A stretch of DNA of 64,000 nucleotides from Sanguibacter gelidistatuariae (lineage in GTDB: Bacteria; Actinomycetota; Actinomycetes; Actinomycetales; Cellulomonadaceae). A program made the position numbers and the translations under genes. The DNA is taken from assembly GCF_900096585.1 (NCBI RefSeq), contig NZ_FMYH01000002.1:88343-152342 (forward strand), written 5' to 3'. Positions 39,834-48,491 of the stretch are shown here, in pieces (position 1 is the stretch's first letter; each line of letters opens with the position of its first letter). The notes under the pieces are model-generated. The model did not search any database. It saw only the letters and a list, made by a program, of their open reading frames with translations, and was not told where the DNA came from.

Positions 39834-41558
39834 TCAGCCGGCAGCGATCACCTGGTCGCGGACGACGCGGCGCAGGACCTTGCCGATCTGAGACCTCGGC
39901 AGGTCGGGCAAGATGACCAGCTGTTTGGGCAGGGCGTAGCGGGCGATGTTCTTCTCGCACCAGGCCCGGACCGCCTCGAGGTCGATCCCGGTCGCGTCGG
40001 CCGCGAGCACGAGCGCAGCGACGACCTTCTCCCCCAGCTCTCCCCCCGGGAGCCCGACGACGGCCGCGTCGGCCACGCCGGGCATCCGGCGCAGGCACTC
40101 CTCGACCTGGGAGGGGAAGACCTTGAAGCCGCCGGTGATGATCATCTCCTTGATCCGGTCGACCACCTCGACAAAGCCGTCGCCGTCCATGACGACGACG
40201 TCGCCGGTCCGGACCCAGGTCTTGCCGTCAGCGACGACGAGGGAGTCCGCGGTCTCCTGGGGGCGGCGCCAGTAGCCGTCGAAGACCTGCGGTCCGGCGA
40301 TGAGCAGCTCCCCGCGCTCCCCCGGCGCGACCTCCTTGGTGGGGTCGTCCGGGTCGGTCACGCGGATGTCGGTCGACGGGAAGGGCAGCCCGAGCATGCC
40401 GGGGCGCCGCGCGTCGGACAGCGGGCTGCCCAGCGCAACGGGCGAGGTCTCGGTCATGCCGTAGCCCTCGATCGCCAGGCCGCCGGTCAATCTCTCCCAC
40501 CCCTGCGCGGTCGCGGCCGACATCGGCATGGCCCCGCAGATGGCGTAGCGGAAGGAGGTGAGGTCGGCGTTCTTCTTCACCGCGCCCGCGGTGAGGCGGT
40601 CGAGCATCGGCGGGACCGCAGGCAGGAACGTGCCCGGGCGGCGGCGCTGGGCCTCGAGCACGGAGGCGACGTCGAACTTGGGGAAGAGCACAAGCGTGGC
40701 GGAGATCGCCAGGGTGTAGGACAGGCACAGGGTGAGGCCGAAGGCGTGGAAGAACGGCAGGACGCCGTAGACGACCTCGCCGGGCTCCCCCGCATCGACC
40801 TTGCGCTGGGCGCCGGTCCACTCGGCGCCCTGGACCGCGTTGGCGACGAGGTTGCGGTGGGTGAGCATCGCCCCCTTGGGGGTCCCGGTCGTGCCGCCGG
40901 TGTACTGCAGCAGCGCGAGGTCCCCGCCGCGGGGGCGGGGGAAGGAGTCTTCGAGGGGGCTCGCCCCGCGCAGCAAGGTGTGCCACATGAGCGTTCCGTC
41001 GGGGACCTTGGTGCGCATCGCCGACTTCAGCTCACGCGCCTTCTTGATCGGCAGGGAGAGCGCAAGCCGCTTGATCCCAGGCAGGTCGCGGGACATGTCG
41101 ACGGCGACCACCGTGCGCACCTCGGTGCGCGCAGCGACGGCGAGCACCTTGACGGCGGTGTCCTCCCAGCAGATCGCCACGACGGCGCCCGAGTCGGCGA
41201 GCTGGTGCTCAAGCTCTGACTCGGTATAGGTGGGGTTGTGCTCGACGACGACCGCGCCGATGCGCAGGACGGCGTAGAACGCCACGACGTGCGCGGCGCA
41301 GTTCGGCAGCGCGATCGCGACCCGGTCCCCCGGCTTGACGCCCAGGCTGATCAGCGCCGACGCCGCCCGGTCGACCTCGTCGGTCAACTCGGCGTACGTC
41401 GTCGTACGACCCATGAAATCGAGGGCGACGCGTTCCGGGAACGCCGTGCCCGCGCGCTCGAGTGCCGCGCCCAGCGGCTCGTCGGGGACGTCGACGTCGG
41501 GGGCGACCTCCGGCGCATAGGAGGACAACCAAGGGCGCTGCGCATAGGTCGAGGTCAC
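39834..41558 (-). CDS. Long-chain fatty-acid--CoA ligase (FadD-type AMP-binding enzyme)
   Basis: Activates a carboxylic acid, probably a fatty acid, to its CoA ester through an acyl-adenylate. The 574-residue protein has the AMP-binding core LLQYTGGTTGTPKGAMLTHR, the substrate pocket segment LPFFHAFGLTLCLSYTLAIS, IEGYGMTETSPVALGSPL, WVRTGDVVVMDGDGFVEVVD and the C-terminal lysine motif PRSQIGKVLRRVV. The chain-length preference cannot be told. The GTG at 41558 has no ribosome-binding site and may be leaderless. A palindrome just upstream overlaps the likely promoter. The gene diverges from the GGDEF/EAL gene. Confidence 0.9.
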   Translation of the reverse strand: MTSTYAQRPWLSSYAPEVAPDVDVPDEPLGAALERAGTAFPERVALDFMGRTTTYAELTDEVDRAASALISLGVKPGDRVAIALPNCAAHVVAFYAVLRIGAVVVEHNPTYTESELEHQLADSGAVVAICWEDTAVKVLAVAARTEVRTVVAVDMSRDLPGIKRLALSLPIKKARELKSAMRTKVPDGTLMWHTLLRGASPLEDSFPRPRGGDLALLQYTGGTTGTPKGAMLTHRNLVANAVQGAEWTGAQRKVDAGEPGEVVYGVLPFFHAFGLTLCLSYTLAISATLVLFPKFDVASVLEAQRRRPGTFLPAVPPMLDRLTAGAVKKNADLTSFRYAICGAMPMSAATAQGWERLTGGLAIEGYGMTETSPVALGSPLSDARRPGMLGLPFPSTDIRVTDPDDPTKEVAPGERGELLIAGPQVFDGYWRRPQETADSLVVADGKTWVRTGDVVVMDGDGFVEVVDRIKEMIITGGFKVFPSQVEECLRRMPGVADAAVVGLPGGELGEKVVAALVLAADATGIDLEAVRAWCEKNIARYALPKQLVILPDLPRSQIGKVLRRVVRDQVIAAG

Positions 41559-41569
41559 CGTCAGACTTT

Positions 41570-41589
41570 AACCTACGGGTCCGTAAGTT
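41570..41589. promoter_or_regulatory. 20-bp palindromic operator upstream of the acyl-CoA ligase
   Basis: AACCTACGGGTCCGTAAGTT is an inverted repeat with 8 of 10 positions matching between arms. It lies 12 bp before the ligase start and overlaps a possible -10 (TAGGTT, minus strand). The form TTACGG/CCGTAA is typical of TetR-family operators in fatty-acid genes, so repression relieved by an acyl-CoA is the likely role. Confidence 0.65.
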
Positions 41590-41658
41590 ACTAGGACGTA
41601 GGTCCGACTGACAGCGCTCTCACCTCAAGTCCCCACCCGGGGTGCCGATAACCCACAC

Positions 41659-43845
41659 ATGCACGACACAGTCGCCGTCTGGACCGTCATGATGCAGTGC
41701 ATCGCCGCTGGTCTGGTCGCCGGGCTGTGTGTGCTCCACACGGTGTGGCGCCGGGACGACCCGGGCAACGAACACTCGCACTGGACACTCATCTGGTCCA
41801 TCGCGCTCGCCGCCGTCTTCTTCTGCGACGCCCTCGCCCTGGTATCCGTCGGAACCGTGTGGCACGACCCGCTGACCGTGCTCGCCGCCGTCGCGCTCGC
41901 GGTCGCGCTGCTGCTGGCCCTGCCTGTCGCCCACTCCTACGCCGACGGGCCGCCGTTCCGGGCATACCTCATCGTCGCGTCCGCGGGCTTCGCGCTGCAC
42001 ACGGTTCTCCTCGTCACGGGCTTCGTCACGGCCCGGACCGAACCCCGCATCGGCGCCCTGCACACCGCGACGAGCATCGCGGCCTTCCTCGTCCCGGCCG
42101 CGGTCGTCGGTCTCTACCTGGCGGTCAGCCTGCGGCGCACCCCGAGCCGGCGCACCCGCAGGGCCCTCGTCGGCGCGGCAGGGCTGAGCGTCACGCTGCT
42201 GGTGGTCTCCTACCTCGCGCCCAGCGCGACGACCCGCTCGGCATTGGCCAGCGCCTGGCTCGTTCCGCTCATAGTCGCCCTCGAGGTCCTCGCGCTGCGG
42301 CGGATCCGGCACGGTCAGCGCAAGGCAGAACAGCAGCGGTCCATGCGTGATGCGCAGGCCCGGTTGAGCAACCTCGCCTGGTACGTGCGCGACCCGCACG
42401 CCCTGCTGCGCCGTGCCGAGGAGGAGGCCCGCGAACTCCTTGGCGACCCGACGATCCGTGGCACGATCCGCACCCTCTCCCGCGGGCGCTTCGTCACCGA
42501 CCTGTCCCCGCATCCGCACATCGCCACAGACCCCAGCGAACGCAAGCTGCTCATGGCGCTGGCCAACGTCGTCTCGTCCGCGGCCGAGCGCCATGCCCTC
42601 GCCGCCCGGCTCAGCCGGGCGGCCTTCAGTGACGCGCTCACCGGGCTGCCCAACCGCAACGCGATCGACGAGCACCTCGTCAACGCCATCGAGCGCGGGA
42701 GCATCGAACGCAGCCGCGTCGCCCTGCTCTACGCGGACCTCGACGGCTTCAAGCACGTCAACGACCAGTACGGCCACGCCTGGGGAGACCAGATCCTCGT
42801 CCTGGCCTCGGCCCACCTGCGCGAGACGGTCGGGGACGACGTCTTCGTGGCGCGGCTGGGCGGGGACGAGTTCATCATCGTCGTCGAGCGCGCGGGCGAC
42901 GACGCGGCACTGCTGCGGCTCGCCTCGCGGATCCGGGACGACTTCCTGGAGACGTCCCAGGGCAGGCCGATCCCCCGGATCAGTGTGGGGATCACCGTCT
43001 CGGCGCCGGGCGACACGATCGACGCCGAGGCCCTGACCCTCTGCGCCGACATCGCCATGCTCGAGGCGAAACGGACCAAGGTCGGGGTGCTGGTCTTCGA
43101 CAAGCACCTCGAGGCCCAGGTCGCCGCAGAGAACCTGCTGCATCGAGAGATCAACAAGGCCGTCGAGGAGGAGCAGTTCTGCGTGCACTTCCAGCCGATC
43201 GTGGACACCACGACCCTCCAGGTGCTCGGCCTGGAGGCGCTCGCGCGGTGGGAGTTCAACGGCAGGCTGCGCGAGCCACGGGAGTGGCTGGACTACGCCG
43301 AGACCTCCGGGCTCATCGTCGCGATCGGCAACATGACGTTCCGCAAGGCCTTCGCGGCCACCGAACGCTTCGACCTGCCGGTGGCCATCAACCTCTCGGC
43401 CCGCCAGCTGGCCGAACCCACCATCGTCGAGGACCTCGCGGCTGCGTGGGGGGATCGAGACTGGTCGATGCTCACCGTGGAGATCACCGAGGGCGCCCTG
43501 CTCCAGGACGAGCAGCAGACCGTGAGCATGCTCGCGCAGCTGCGCAGCCGTGGGGCCAGGATCGCCCTGGACGACTTCGGCACCGGGTACAACTCCCTCG
43601 CGCGGCTCGCGACGCTGCCGATCGACATCCTCAAGATCGACCAGTCCTTCGTGCGGAACATGTCCAGCCCGCCCGGCCTCGCGGTGCTGCGAGCCATCGT
43701 CGCGCTGGCGGCCGCTCACGACCTCGAGGTCGTCGCCGAGGGCATCGAGCAGGTCTTCGAGCTCGAGACGTTCGTCGAGCTCGGCGTCCGTCGCGCCCAG
43801 GGCAACATGCTCGGCCGCCCGGCCGCGGCCGTCCCGGTCCGCTGA
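41659..43845 (+). CDS. Membrane diguanylate cyclase/phosphodiesterase (GGDEF-EAL)
   Basis: A cyclic-di-GMP turnover protein of 728 residues. The N-terminal 220 residues hold about seven hydrophobic helices forming a sensor-like membrane domain of no recognised type. A short linker leads to a GGDEF domain (TGLPNRNAIDEHL, then RLGGDEFIIVVE near residue 402) and an EAL domain (FQPIVDTTTLQVLGLEALAR near 525, VAINLSARQLAEP, VEITEGALLQDE, ALDDFGTGYNSLARL, ILKIDQSFVRNM, VVAEGIEQ). The catalytic residues of both domains look intact, so both activities are possible. The ATG at 41659 is the best start; the ribosome-binding site is poor. Confidence 0.92.
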   Translation: MHDTVAVWTVMMQCIAAGLVAGLCVLHTVWRRDDPGNEHSHWTLIWSIALAAVFFCDALALVSVGTVWHDPLTVLAAVALAVALLLALPVAHSYADGPPFRAYLIVASAGFALHTVLLVTGFVTARTEPRIGALHTATSIAAFLVPAAVVGLYLAVSLRRTPSRRTRRALVGAAGLSVTLLVVSYLAPSATTRSALASAWLVPLIVALEVLALRRIRHGQRKAEQQRSMRDAQARLSNLAWYVRDPHALLRRAEEEARELLGDPTIRGTIRTLSRGRFVTDLSPHPHIATDPSERKLLMALANVVSSAAERHALAARLSRAAFSDALTGLPNRNAIDEHLVNAIERGSIERSRVALLYADLDGFKHVNDQYGHAWGDQILVLASAHLRETVGDDVFVARLGGDEFIIVVERAGDDAALLRLASRIRDDFLETSQGRPIPRISVGITVSAPGDTIDAEALTLCADIAMLEAKRTKVGVLVFDKHLEAQVAAENLLHREINKAVEEEQFCVHFQPIVDTTTLQVLGLEALARWEFNGRLREPREWLDYAETSGLIVAIGNMTFRKAFAATERFDLPVAINLSARQLAEPTIVEDLAAAWGDRDWSMLTVEITEGALLQDEQQTVSMLAQLRSRGARIALDDFGTGYNSLARLATLPIDILKIDQSFVRNMSSPPGLAVLRAIVALAAAHDLEVVAEGIEQVFELETFVELGVRRAQGNMLGRPAAAVPVR

Positions 43846-43942
43846 CCCGTCCCCCCGCTGAGTGCGGCCATATGGCTGCCCGCCGGGCGTTTTGTCCAGC
43901 CATTTGAGGACACCCAGCGGTTCGGCCCGGCGTCATACGCAT

Positions 43943-43972
43943 GAAGGAGCCGCCCTTGTGGGCGACTCCTTC
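43943..43972. terminator. Bidirectional terminator
   Basis: GAAGGAG and CTCCTTC, then CGCCC and GGGCG, form a 12-bp stem with one mismatch and a TTGT loop. It lies between the converging GGDEF/EAL and nusB genes and can serve both. Confidence 0.8.
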
Positions 43973-44021
43973 GTGGTGCTGGTGGCAACCTCCCTCGCCT
44001 GGGCGAGCGGGCCGCTATGAG

Positions 44022-44438
44022 CTACGCGAGCAGAGTCGGCTTGAGCTCGACGATGCGTCCCAGCAGGCCGTTGATGAAGGCCGGAGAGTCGTCCGTGGAC
44101 AGCGACTTGGACAGCTCGACGGCTTCGTCGATCGCTACGGCATCGGGCACGTCCTCGTTGAAGAGGATCTCCCACGTGCCGATGCGCAGCAGCGCTCGGT
44201 CGACCGCAGGCATCCGGTCGAGGGCCCACTCGTGGGAGTACGTCTCGAGGAGCTCGTCGATCCAGTCAAGACGGTCGAGCACACCCTCGACGATGTCGAC
44301 GGAGTACTGCGGCAGCGCAGACTCGGTTCCTGGTTCGACGAGCCGGTCGGCAAGCAGCCGGATCGGGTCCAGGTGACGTTGCTCTGCTTCGAAGAGAACG
44401 TCGAGTGCGCGCTTACGCGCCTTGGTACGGGCTCCCAC
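44022..44438 (-). CDS. nusB: Transcription antitermination factor NusB
   Basis: Binds boxA RNA with NusE/S10 to allow full-length rRNA transcription. The 138-residue helical protein shows RTKARKRALDVLFEAEQRHL, WALDRMPAVDRALLRIGTWE and AIDEAVELSKSLSTDDSPAF with INGLLGRIV, all standard. The GTG at 44438 is one base from the efp stop, so efp and nusB are co-transcribed, the common actinobacterial pairing. Confidence 0.96.
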   Translation of the reverse strand: MGARTKARKRALDVLFEAEQRHLDPIRLLADRLVEPGTESALPQYSVDIVEGVLDRLDWIDELLETYSHEWALDRMPAVDRALLRIGTWEILFNEDVPDAVAIDEAVELSKSLSTDDSPAFINGLLGRIVELKPTLLA

Positions 44439-44439
44439 G

Positions 44440-45003
44440 TCAGTCGTTCACTCGGCCGAGGTAGCTCGAGTCCCGGGTATCGACCTTGACCTTGGTGCCC
44501 TGCTCGAGGAAGAGCGGGACCTGGATCGAGTGGCCGGTCTCGAGCGTGGCGGGCTTGGTGCCGCCGGTCGAGCGGTCGCCCTGCAGGCCGGGCTCGGTGT
44601 ACGTGATCTCCAGGATGACCGAGGCGGGGAGCTCGATGTAGAGGACCGAGCCGTCGTTCGTCGCGACGACGACGTTCTGGTTCTCGAGCAGGAAGTTCTT
44701 CGCGTCGCCCACGGCGATCTCGGGGATGTTGATCTGGTCGTAGGTGTTCGTGTCCATGAACACGTAGTCCGTGCCGTCCTTGTAGAGGTACTGCATGTCG
44801 GACTTGTCGACGGTTGCAGTCTCGATCTTCAGGCCGGCGTTGAACGTACGATCCACGATCTTGCCCGAGGTGACGTTCTTCATCTTGGTGCGGACGAACG
44901 CTCCACCCTTACCGGGCTTGACGTGCTGGAAATCGGTGACGGTCCAGAGCTGACCGTCAATCTTGAGCACGGTGCCGTTCTTGATGTCGTTAGTGGTAGC
45001 CAC
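44440..45003 (-). CDS. efp: Translation elongation factor P
   Basis: Relieves ribosome stalling at polyproline stretches. The 187-residue protein has the three barrel domains: [40 protein letters not shown] with the functional loop lysine, and [20 protein letters not shown] near the C-terminal signature. The loop reads PGKGG. No EpmA-like modification gene is near. The GTG at 45003 has AGGAAG upstream; the frame opens farther but without similarity. It precedes nusB. Confidence 0.97.
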   Translation of the reverse strand: MATTNDIKNGTVLKIDGQLWTVTDFQHVKPGKGGAFVRTKMKNVTSGKIVDRTFNAGLKIETATVDKSDMQYLYKDGTDYVFMDTNTYDQINIPEIAVGDAKNFLLENQNVVVATNDGSVLYIELPASVILEITYTEPGLQGDRSTGGTKPATLETGHSIQVPLFLEQGTKVKVDTRDSSYLGRVND

Positions 45004-45126
45004 GTTCGGTCTTCCTGTCGAGTTTGCAAGGATCAGCGCTCGTCGATCACCCGGAAGACTGCACACCAAGGACTGGACCGCGCGAGAGCGGTGTTCAGTC
45101 TAACCCGCGGATGCCCGACGCCGGGC

Positions 45127-45633
45127 TCACCGGTGGATCAGCCACGCGCCGAGGACTCCGAGGCCGCCCGCCCAGACCATCGAGGCCAGCGTGCCGATGA
45201 CAAACCGCTCGGAGGCGGCCGGGTTGTCGCGCAGCTCCGGGTAGCGCCCCAGGCCCTTGATCGCCACGAGGATGGCGATGCCGGTGGGATACCCCACGAG
45301 GATGAGACCCGTGATCGCCAGCCGCTCCAGGATCCCGATCCAGGTCCCGCCGCGCAACGCGGCGACGGCCTGCGGGCTGGTGGGTCCGACGTCGGGCACG
45401 GGCTCCCCCGCGCCGGCGCCATTCTCGCCGGCGCCACTCTCACTGGCACCGGGAACGCCGTCTGGCGCAGAGCTCTCTGCGGCGTCCGCCGACCCAGGAG
45501 GCACCGGACCTGTCACCTCCCGCGCGGTGTTGCGGGCCGCGAGGGCCAGGATGCCGCGGGTGACGTACCAGCCGCCGACGATGCTGACGACCATCGATCC
45601 GACGACGATTGCGAAGGTCACGCCTGGTCCCAT
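45127..45633 (-). CDS. Membrane protein next to SatD
   Basis: A 168-residue membrane protein with one N-terminal helix (VTFAIVVGSMVVSIVGGWYV), an acidic low-complexity loop of about 45 residues (PGASESGAGENGAGAGEPV) and two C-terminal helices (ERLAITGLILVGYPTGIAIL, LASMVWAGGLGVLGAWLIH). In streptococci SatD is followed by SatE, a membrane protein; this gene holds the same position but similarity cannot be judged by eye. The ATG at 45633 has AGGAGG upstream and overlaps the satD 3' end by 16 bp, so it is clearly co-transcribed with satD. Function unknown. Confidence 0.75.
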   Translation of the reverse strand: MGPGVTFAIVVGSMVVSIVGGWYVTRGILALAARNTAREVTGPVPPGSADAAESSAPDGVPGASESGAGENGAGAGEPVPDVGPTSPQAVAALRGGTWIGILERLAITGLILVGYPTGIAILVAIKGLGRYPELRDNPAASERFVIGTLASMVWAGGLGVLGAWLIHR

Positions 45634-46271
45634 GTGTCCGCCTCCTGGAGTAGTCGGGTTGCGAGCGGCCAGGCCGCTACCTCTTCGGCCCATAGCGTGG
45701 TGCGTACCCGCTGGCTGACGGCCTGTTCGCTGATGCCGAGGATACGGGCGATCTCGCGCTGGGTCAGGGGCGGCTCGCCGCCGCCGTCGGTTCGGACGTC
45801 CGCGGGCCGCAGGAGGTCGGTGACCTCCCACCCGTGCGGAGTCCGGCGCTCGACGATCGCCCCGAGGAGCCGGAGCAACGCTTCGACGTCGGCCGTCCGC
45901 TCGACGGCTCCCCCGCCCCCCACCACGGCCAACGGGACTGATGCAGCCTTGGTCTTGGCACGCTCGACGGCCGCTCGTGCGCGGACGAATGCGGGGCCCG
46001 AGGCTTCCCGACTGTGCTCGGGGAGCGGGTCGTTGACGGCTCCGATGCCAAGCCCGATCCACCATCCACCCACCCGGAGGATCTCGAGCACGATCATCAG
46101 GGTCGACCGCGGATCGGTGAGCACCATCTGCACCTCGTCCCCCACCGTCCGTTCGAGCGGGAGACGCACTCCCGGAAGTCGGCGCACGAGCGGCTCCAGG
46201 TGCCCAATGAGGTCGGGCACCGCATCCCCGCGGCTCGTGCTGCGCTGCTGGTCAACTGTCAAGACGAACAT
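45618..46271 (-). CDS. SatD-family protein with C-terminal helix-turn-helix
   Basis: A 217-residue protein of the SatD family, known from the acid-tolerance locus of Streptococcus mutans, where its role is unclear. The N-terminal part has FVLTVDQQRSTSRGDAVPDL and RTVGDEVQMVLTDPRSTLMI, reminiscent of a nucleotide-cyclase-like fold, and the C terminus a helix-turn-helix: LTQREIARILGISEQAVSQR with VRTTLWAEEV. The HTH suggests that it binds DNA, most simply the palindromes at its own start. The ATG at 46271 lies 3 bp from the first palindrome, with no Shine-Dalgarno. The membrane protein gene follows with a short overlap. Confidence 0.75.
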   Translation of the reverse strand: MFVLTVDQQRSTSRGDAVPDLIGHLEPLVRRLPGVRLPLERTVGDEVQMVLTDPRSTLMIVLEILRVGGWWIGLGIGAVNDPLPEHSREASGPAFVRARAAVERAKTKAASVPLAVVGGGGAVERTADVEALLRLLGAIVERRTPHGWEVTDLLRPADVRTDGGGEPPLTQREIARILGISEQAVSQRVRTTLWAEEVAAWPLATRLLQEADTWDQA

Positions 46272-46273
46272 AG

Positions 46274-46349
46274 ATCAAGGCTAGAGCCTTGATTCTCATA
46301 AATCAAGGCTTCAGGCTTGATTTCTTGGGATCAAGGCATGTTACTTGAG
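46274..46349. promoter_or_regulatory. Three phased palindromic operators upstream of satD
   Basis: ATCAAGGCTAGAGCCTTGAT (46274-46293, perfect 20-bp palindrome), ATCAAGGCTTCAGGCTTGAT (46302-46321, two mismatched arm positions) and ATCAAGGCATGTTACTTGAG (46330-46349, degenerate) begin exactly 28 bp apart. Such an array fits cooperative binding of a dimeric regulator, most likely the satD product itself. A -10-like TTATGA (minus strand) lies between the first two sites, so binding would block transcription. Confidence 0.8.
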
Positions 46350-46421
46350 TGGTGCGGCGAGTTCTTCGCGTACGACCAGAGAGCTCAGGTCCGCTTGGCC
46401 CACTTTTTTATCTTGAGTGGT
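46344..46421. repeat. 10-bp direct repeat bracketing the lost 5' end of fic
   Basis: CTTGAGTGGT occurs at 46344-46353 and again at 46412-46421, where similarity to Fic proteins begins. It may mark the deletion that removed the N-terminal half of the gene, or be chance. The 58 bases between show no coding signal. Confidence 0.4.
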
Positions 46422-47032
46422 TCTTGACCGACCTCGTCGCGTTCATGCGACGAGACGACCTACCTGTCGTCGTGCAGGCAGCGATCGCCCACGCCCAGTT
46501 CGAGACCATCCACCCGTTCGTCGACGGGAACGGCCGCACTGGGCGCGCACTCGTCCACGCGATCATGCGATCCAAAGGCGTCGTGACCGACACGACCGCA
46601 CCGATCTCCGCCGGCCTGCTGCGCGACACCCGAGGCCACTTCGATGCACTCACGCAGTACCACCGCGGCAACGCCAGACCCGTCATGGAGCGGTTCGCCG
46701 ACGCATCGCGCTTCGCCACACGGTCAGGCGCCCACCTTGTCGACGCACTCGCCGGCGAGGTGGGCAGCGCCCGAGAACGGATGTCCGGGCTCCGCAGCGA
46801 CGCAGCCGGATGGCGCGTGCTACCCCACCTGGTGGCCCACCCCGTGGTCAACGCGGGACTCATCAAAGAGGTTCTGGGCGCCAACGACACGACCGCGCAG
46901 AGGGCTCTGACCCAGCTGGCCGCCGCCGGGGTCCTCGAAGAATGCACGGGCAAGAACCGCGGACGCGTCTGGCAGCACTCCGGGATCCTTGGCGTGCTAG
47001 ATGAATACGCCCAGTCCCTGCACCGGCGGTAG
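46349..47032 (+). pseudogene. Truncated Fic-family protein with intact Fic motif
   Basis: The C-terminal half of a Fic protein, an enzyme class that AMPylates targets. Similarity starts near 46421 (LTDLVAFMRRDDLPVVVQAA), continues through the complete active-site motif HPFVDGNGRTGR and ends in a winged-helix (AGLIKEVLGANDTTAQRALT, RGRVWQHSGI). Full-length relatives of this architecture have about 370-400 residues; roughly the first 170, with the inhibitory-helix region and first Fic helices, are missing. The GTG at 46349 is only nominal; there is no ribosome-binding site and the first 24 codons show no similarity. I call it a gene remnant, although a short product cannot be excluded. Confidence 0.75.
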
Positions 47033-47080
47033 GCCGCGGTCGGGGCGGTCGTTCGCGCGTACTCGCCGCCGCTGCCCCGC

Positions 47081-47515
47081 TCAACCCGCCAGTGCCAGCA
47101 ACGCCAACCGGTAGGAGTCAAAGCCGAACCCGGCGATCGTTCCCGTCGCGACCGGCCCGATGACCGACAGGTGACGAAACTCCTCGCGGGCGTAGGGGTT
47201 GGAGATGTGCACCTCGATCAACCGCAGCCCGCCCTTCGTCACCTGCGCCGCGGCGTCGCGCAGCGCGTAGGAGTAGTGCGTGAAAGCGGCGGGATTGATC
47301 ACCACGTCGCTGCGGGTGTCCACGGCCTCGTGGAGCCAGTGGACCAGCTCGGCCTCGTCGTCGCTCTGGCGGACCTCGACCTCAAGGCCCAGCTCACTCC
47401 CCCACTGCGCACCGGAGGTCACCAGATCGGCGAAGGACAGCGAACCGTAGACCTCCGGCTCGCGCACGCCGAGCCGGCCGAGGTTAGGTCCGTTGAGAAG
47501 AAGAACTCGCGTCAT
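47081..47515 (-). CDS. aroQ: 3-dehydroquinate dehydratase, type II
   Basis: Third step of the shikimate pathway, dehydrating 3-dehydroquinate. The 144-residue type II protein has VLLLNGPNLGRLGVREPEVY with the catalytic Tyr, VVINPAAFTHYSYALRDAA and LIEVHISNPYAREEFRHLSV with the proton-donor His. Normal length. It belongs with aroC, aroK and aroB but is parted from aroB by the plus-strand AraC and VOC genes, so it must have its own promoter in the region 47516-47629. Confidence 0.95.
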   Translation of the reverse strand: MTRVLLLNGPNLGRLGVREPEVYGSLSFADLVTSGAQWGSELGLEVEVRQSDDEAELVHWLHEAVDTRSDVVINPAAFTHYSYALRDAAAQVTKGGLRLIEVHISNPYAREEFRHLSVIGPVATGTIAGFGFDSYRLALLALAG

Positions 47516-47629
47516 GCCGCGAGCCTACTGGAGACTGCCTGCCCGACGACGCGCCGCCCACCATCCGCGACGGCCGGCACCTGCGCGGATGCACCTGACG
47601 CCCGACAACCCGGGTGCTACCGTCAAATC

Positions 47630-48070
47630 ATGACTCCGCAGGAGCTGAAGGACCTCGCTCATCTGCGCCGCGCCCGGGACCTGATCGACCGCGAGTACGC
47701 CGAACCGCTCGACGTCCCGACCATGGCCCAGAAGGCGCTCATGTCGACTGCGCACTTCTCGCGCCGGTTCCGCGCGACCTATGGAGAGACGCCGTACAGC
47801 TACCTGATGACCCGCCGGATCGAGCGTGCGATGGCGTTGCTGCGGGCGGGCATGAGCGTCACCGACGCCTGCATGGCGGTCGGGTGTACGTCCGTGGGCT
47901 CTTTCAGCTCGCGCTTCACCGAGATCGTCGGACAGACCCCGTCGGCGTACCGGAGCCACGAGCACCCTGCGGTCAAGGCAATGCCCACGTGCATGGCCAA
48001 GTCGCACACGCGCCCGGTCCGGAAGGCATCGAGCAGGATCGAAGAAGCGGCCATGGAGGCCGCCACCTAG
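47630..48070 (+). CDS. AraC-family transcriptional regulator (short)
   Basis: A 146-residue protein consisting of almost only the AraC DNA-binding domain: DLAHLRRARDLIDREYAEPL, VPTMAQKALMSTAHFSRRFR (first helix-turn-helix), TPYSYLMTRRIERAMALLRA, VTDACMAVGCTSVGSFSSRF (second) and GQTPSAYRS. There is no N-terminal ligand-binding domain. The ATG at 47630 starts 4 residues before the domain. It is followed after 10 bp by a VOC-family gene; this AraC-VOC pairing is frequent in Actinobacteria and suggests that the regulator controls its partner. Confidence 0.88.
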   Translation: MTPQELKDLAHLRRARDLIDREYAEPLDVPTMAQKALMSTAHFSRRFRATYGETPYSYLMTRRIERAMALLRAGMSVTDACMAVGCTSVGSFSSRFTEIVGQTPSAYRSHEHPAVKAMPTCMAKSHTRPVRKASSRIEEAAMEAAT

Positions 48071-48080
48071 AGTCATTTTC

Positions 48081-48491
48081 ATGACGATCTCACTGAAGTA
48101 CTGCAACATCACCGTCAACGACGTCGACGAGTCGATCGCCTTCTACTCCGGCGCGCTCGGCCTCCAGGTGCTCATGGACGTGCCCTCGGGCGAGTTCCGC
48201 TGGGTCACTCTCGGCAGCGACGCGCAGCCCGGACTCGGGCTCGTCCTCTCGGTGCCGCATGCCGGCCGCTCGCAGGCCGACGGCGACGCGCTGCAGGAGC
48301 TCCTCACCAAGGGCGAGCTGCCGATGCTCGTGTTCAGCTCCGACGACGTCGACAAGACCTTCGAGACCGTACGCGCCTCGGGTGCCGAGGTCCTCCAGGA
48401 TCCGGTGGACCAGCCCTGGGGCCCGCGCGACTGCGCATTCCGCGACCCCTCAGGCAACATGGTCCGGGTCGCTCAGGAACCCGCGGCCTGA
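48081..48491 (+). CDS. VOC-family (glyoxalase/bleomycin-resistance-like) protein
   Basis: A 136-residue vicinal-oxygen-chelate protein with the paired beta-alpha-beta-beta-beta modules: KYCNITVNDVDESIAFYSGA, LGLQVLMDVPSGEFRWVTLG, then MLVFSSDDVDKTFETVRASG and DCAFRDPSGNMVRVAQE, where the closing Glu is a usual metal ligand. The substrate is unknown; members include glyoxalases, dioxygenases and drug-binding proteins. The ATG lies 10 bp after the AraC stop with no Shine-Dalgarno, so translation may depend on coupling. It ends 4 bp from the converging aroB stop. Confidence 0.85.
   Translation: MTISLKYCNITVNDVDESIAFYSGALGLQVLMDVPSGEFRWVTLGSDAQPGLGLVLSVPHAGRSQADGDALQELLTKGELPMLVFSSDDVDKTFETVRASGAEVLQDPVDQPWGPRDCAFRDPSGNMVRVAQEPAA

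Noticed and set aside
41620..43719. 699-residue minus-strand open frame opposite the GGDEF/EAL gene
   Set aside because: Shadow frame; the plus strand encodes clear GGDEF and EAL motifs.
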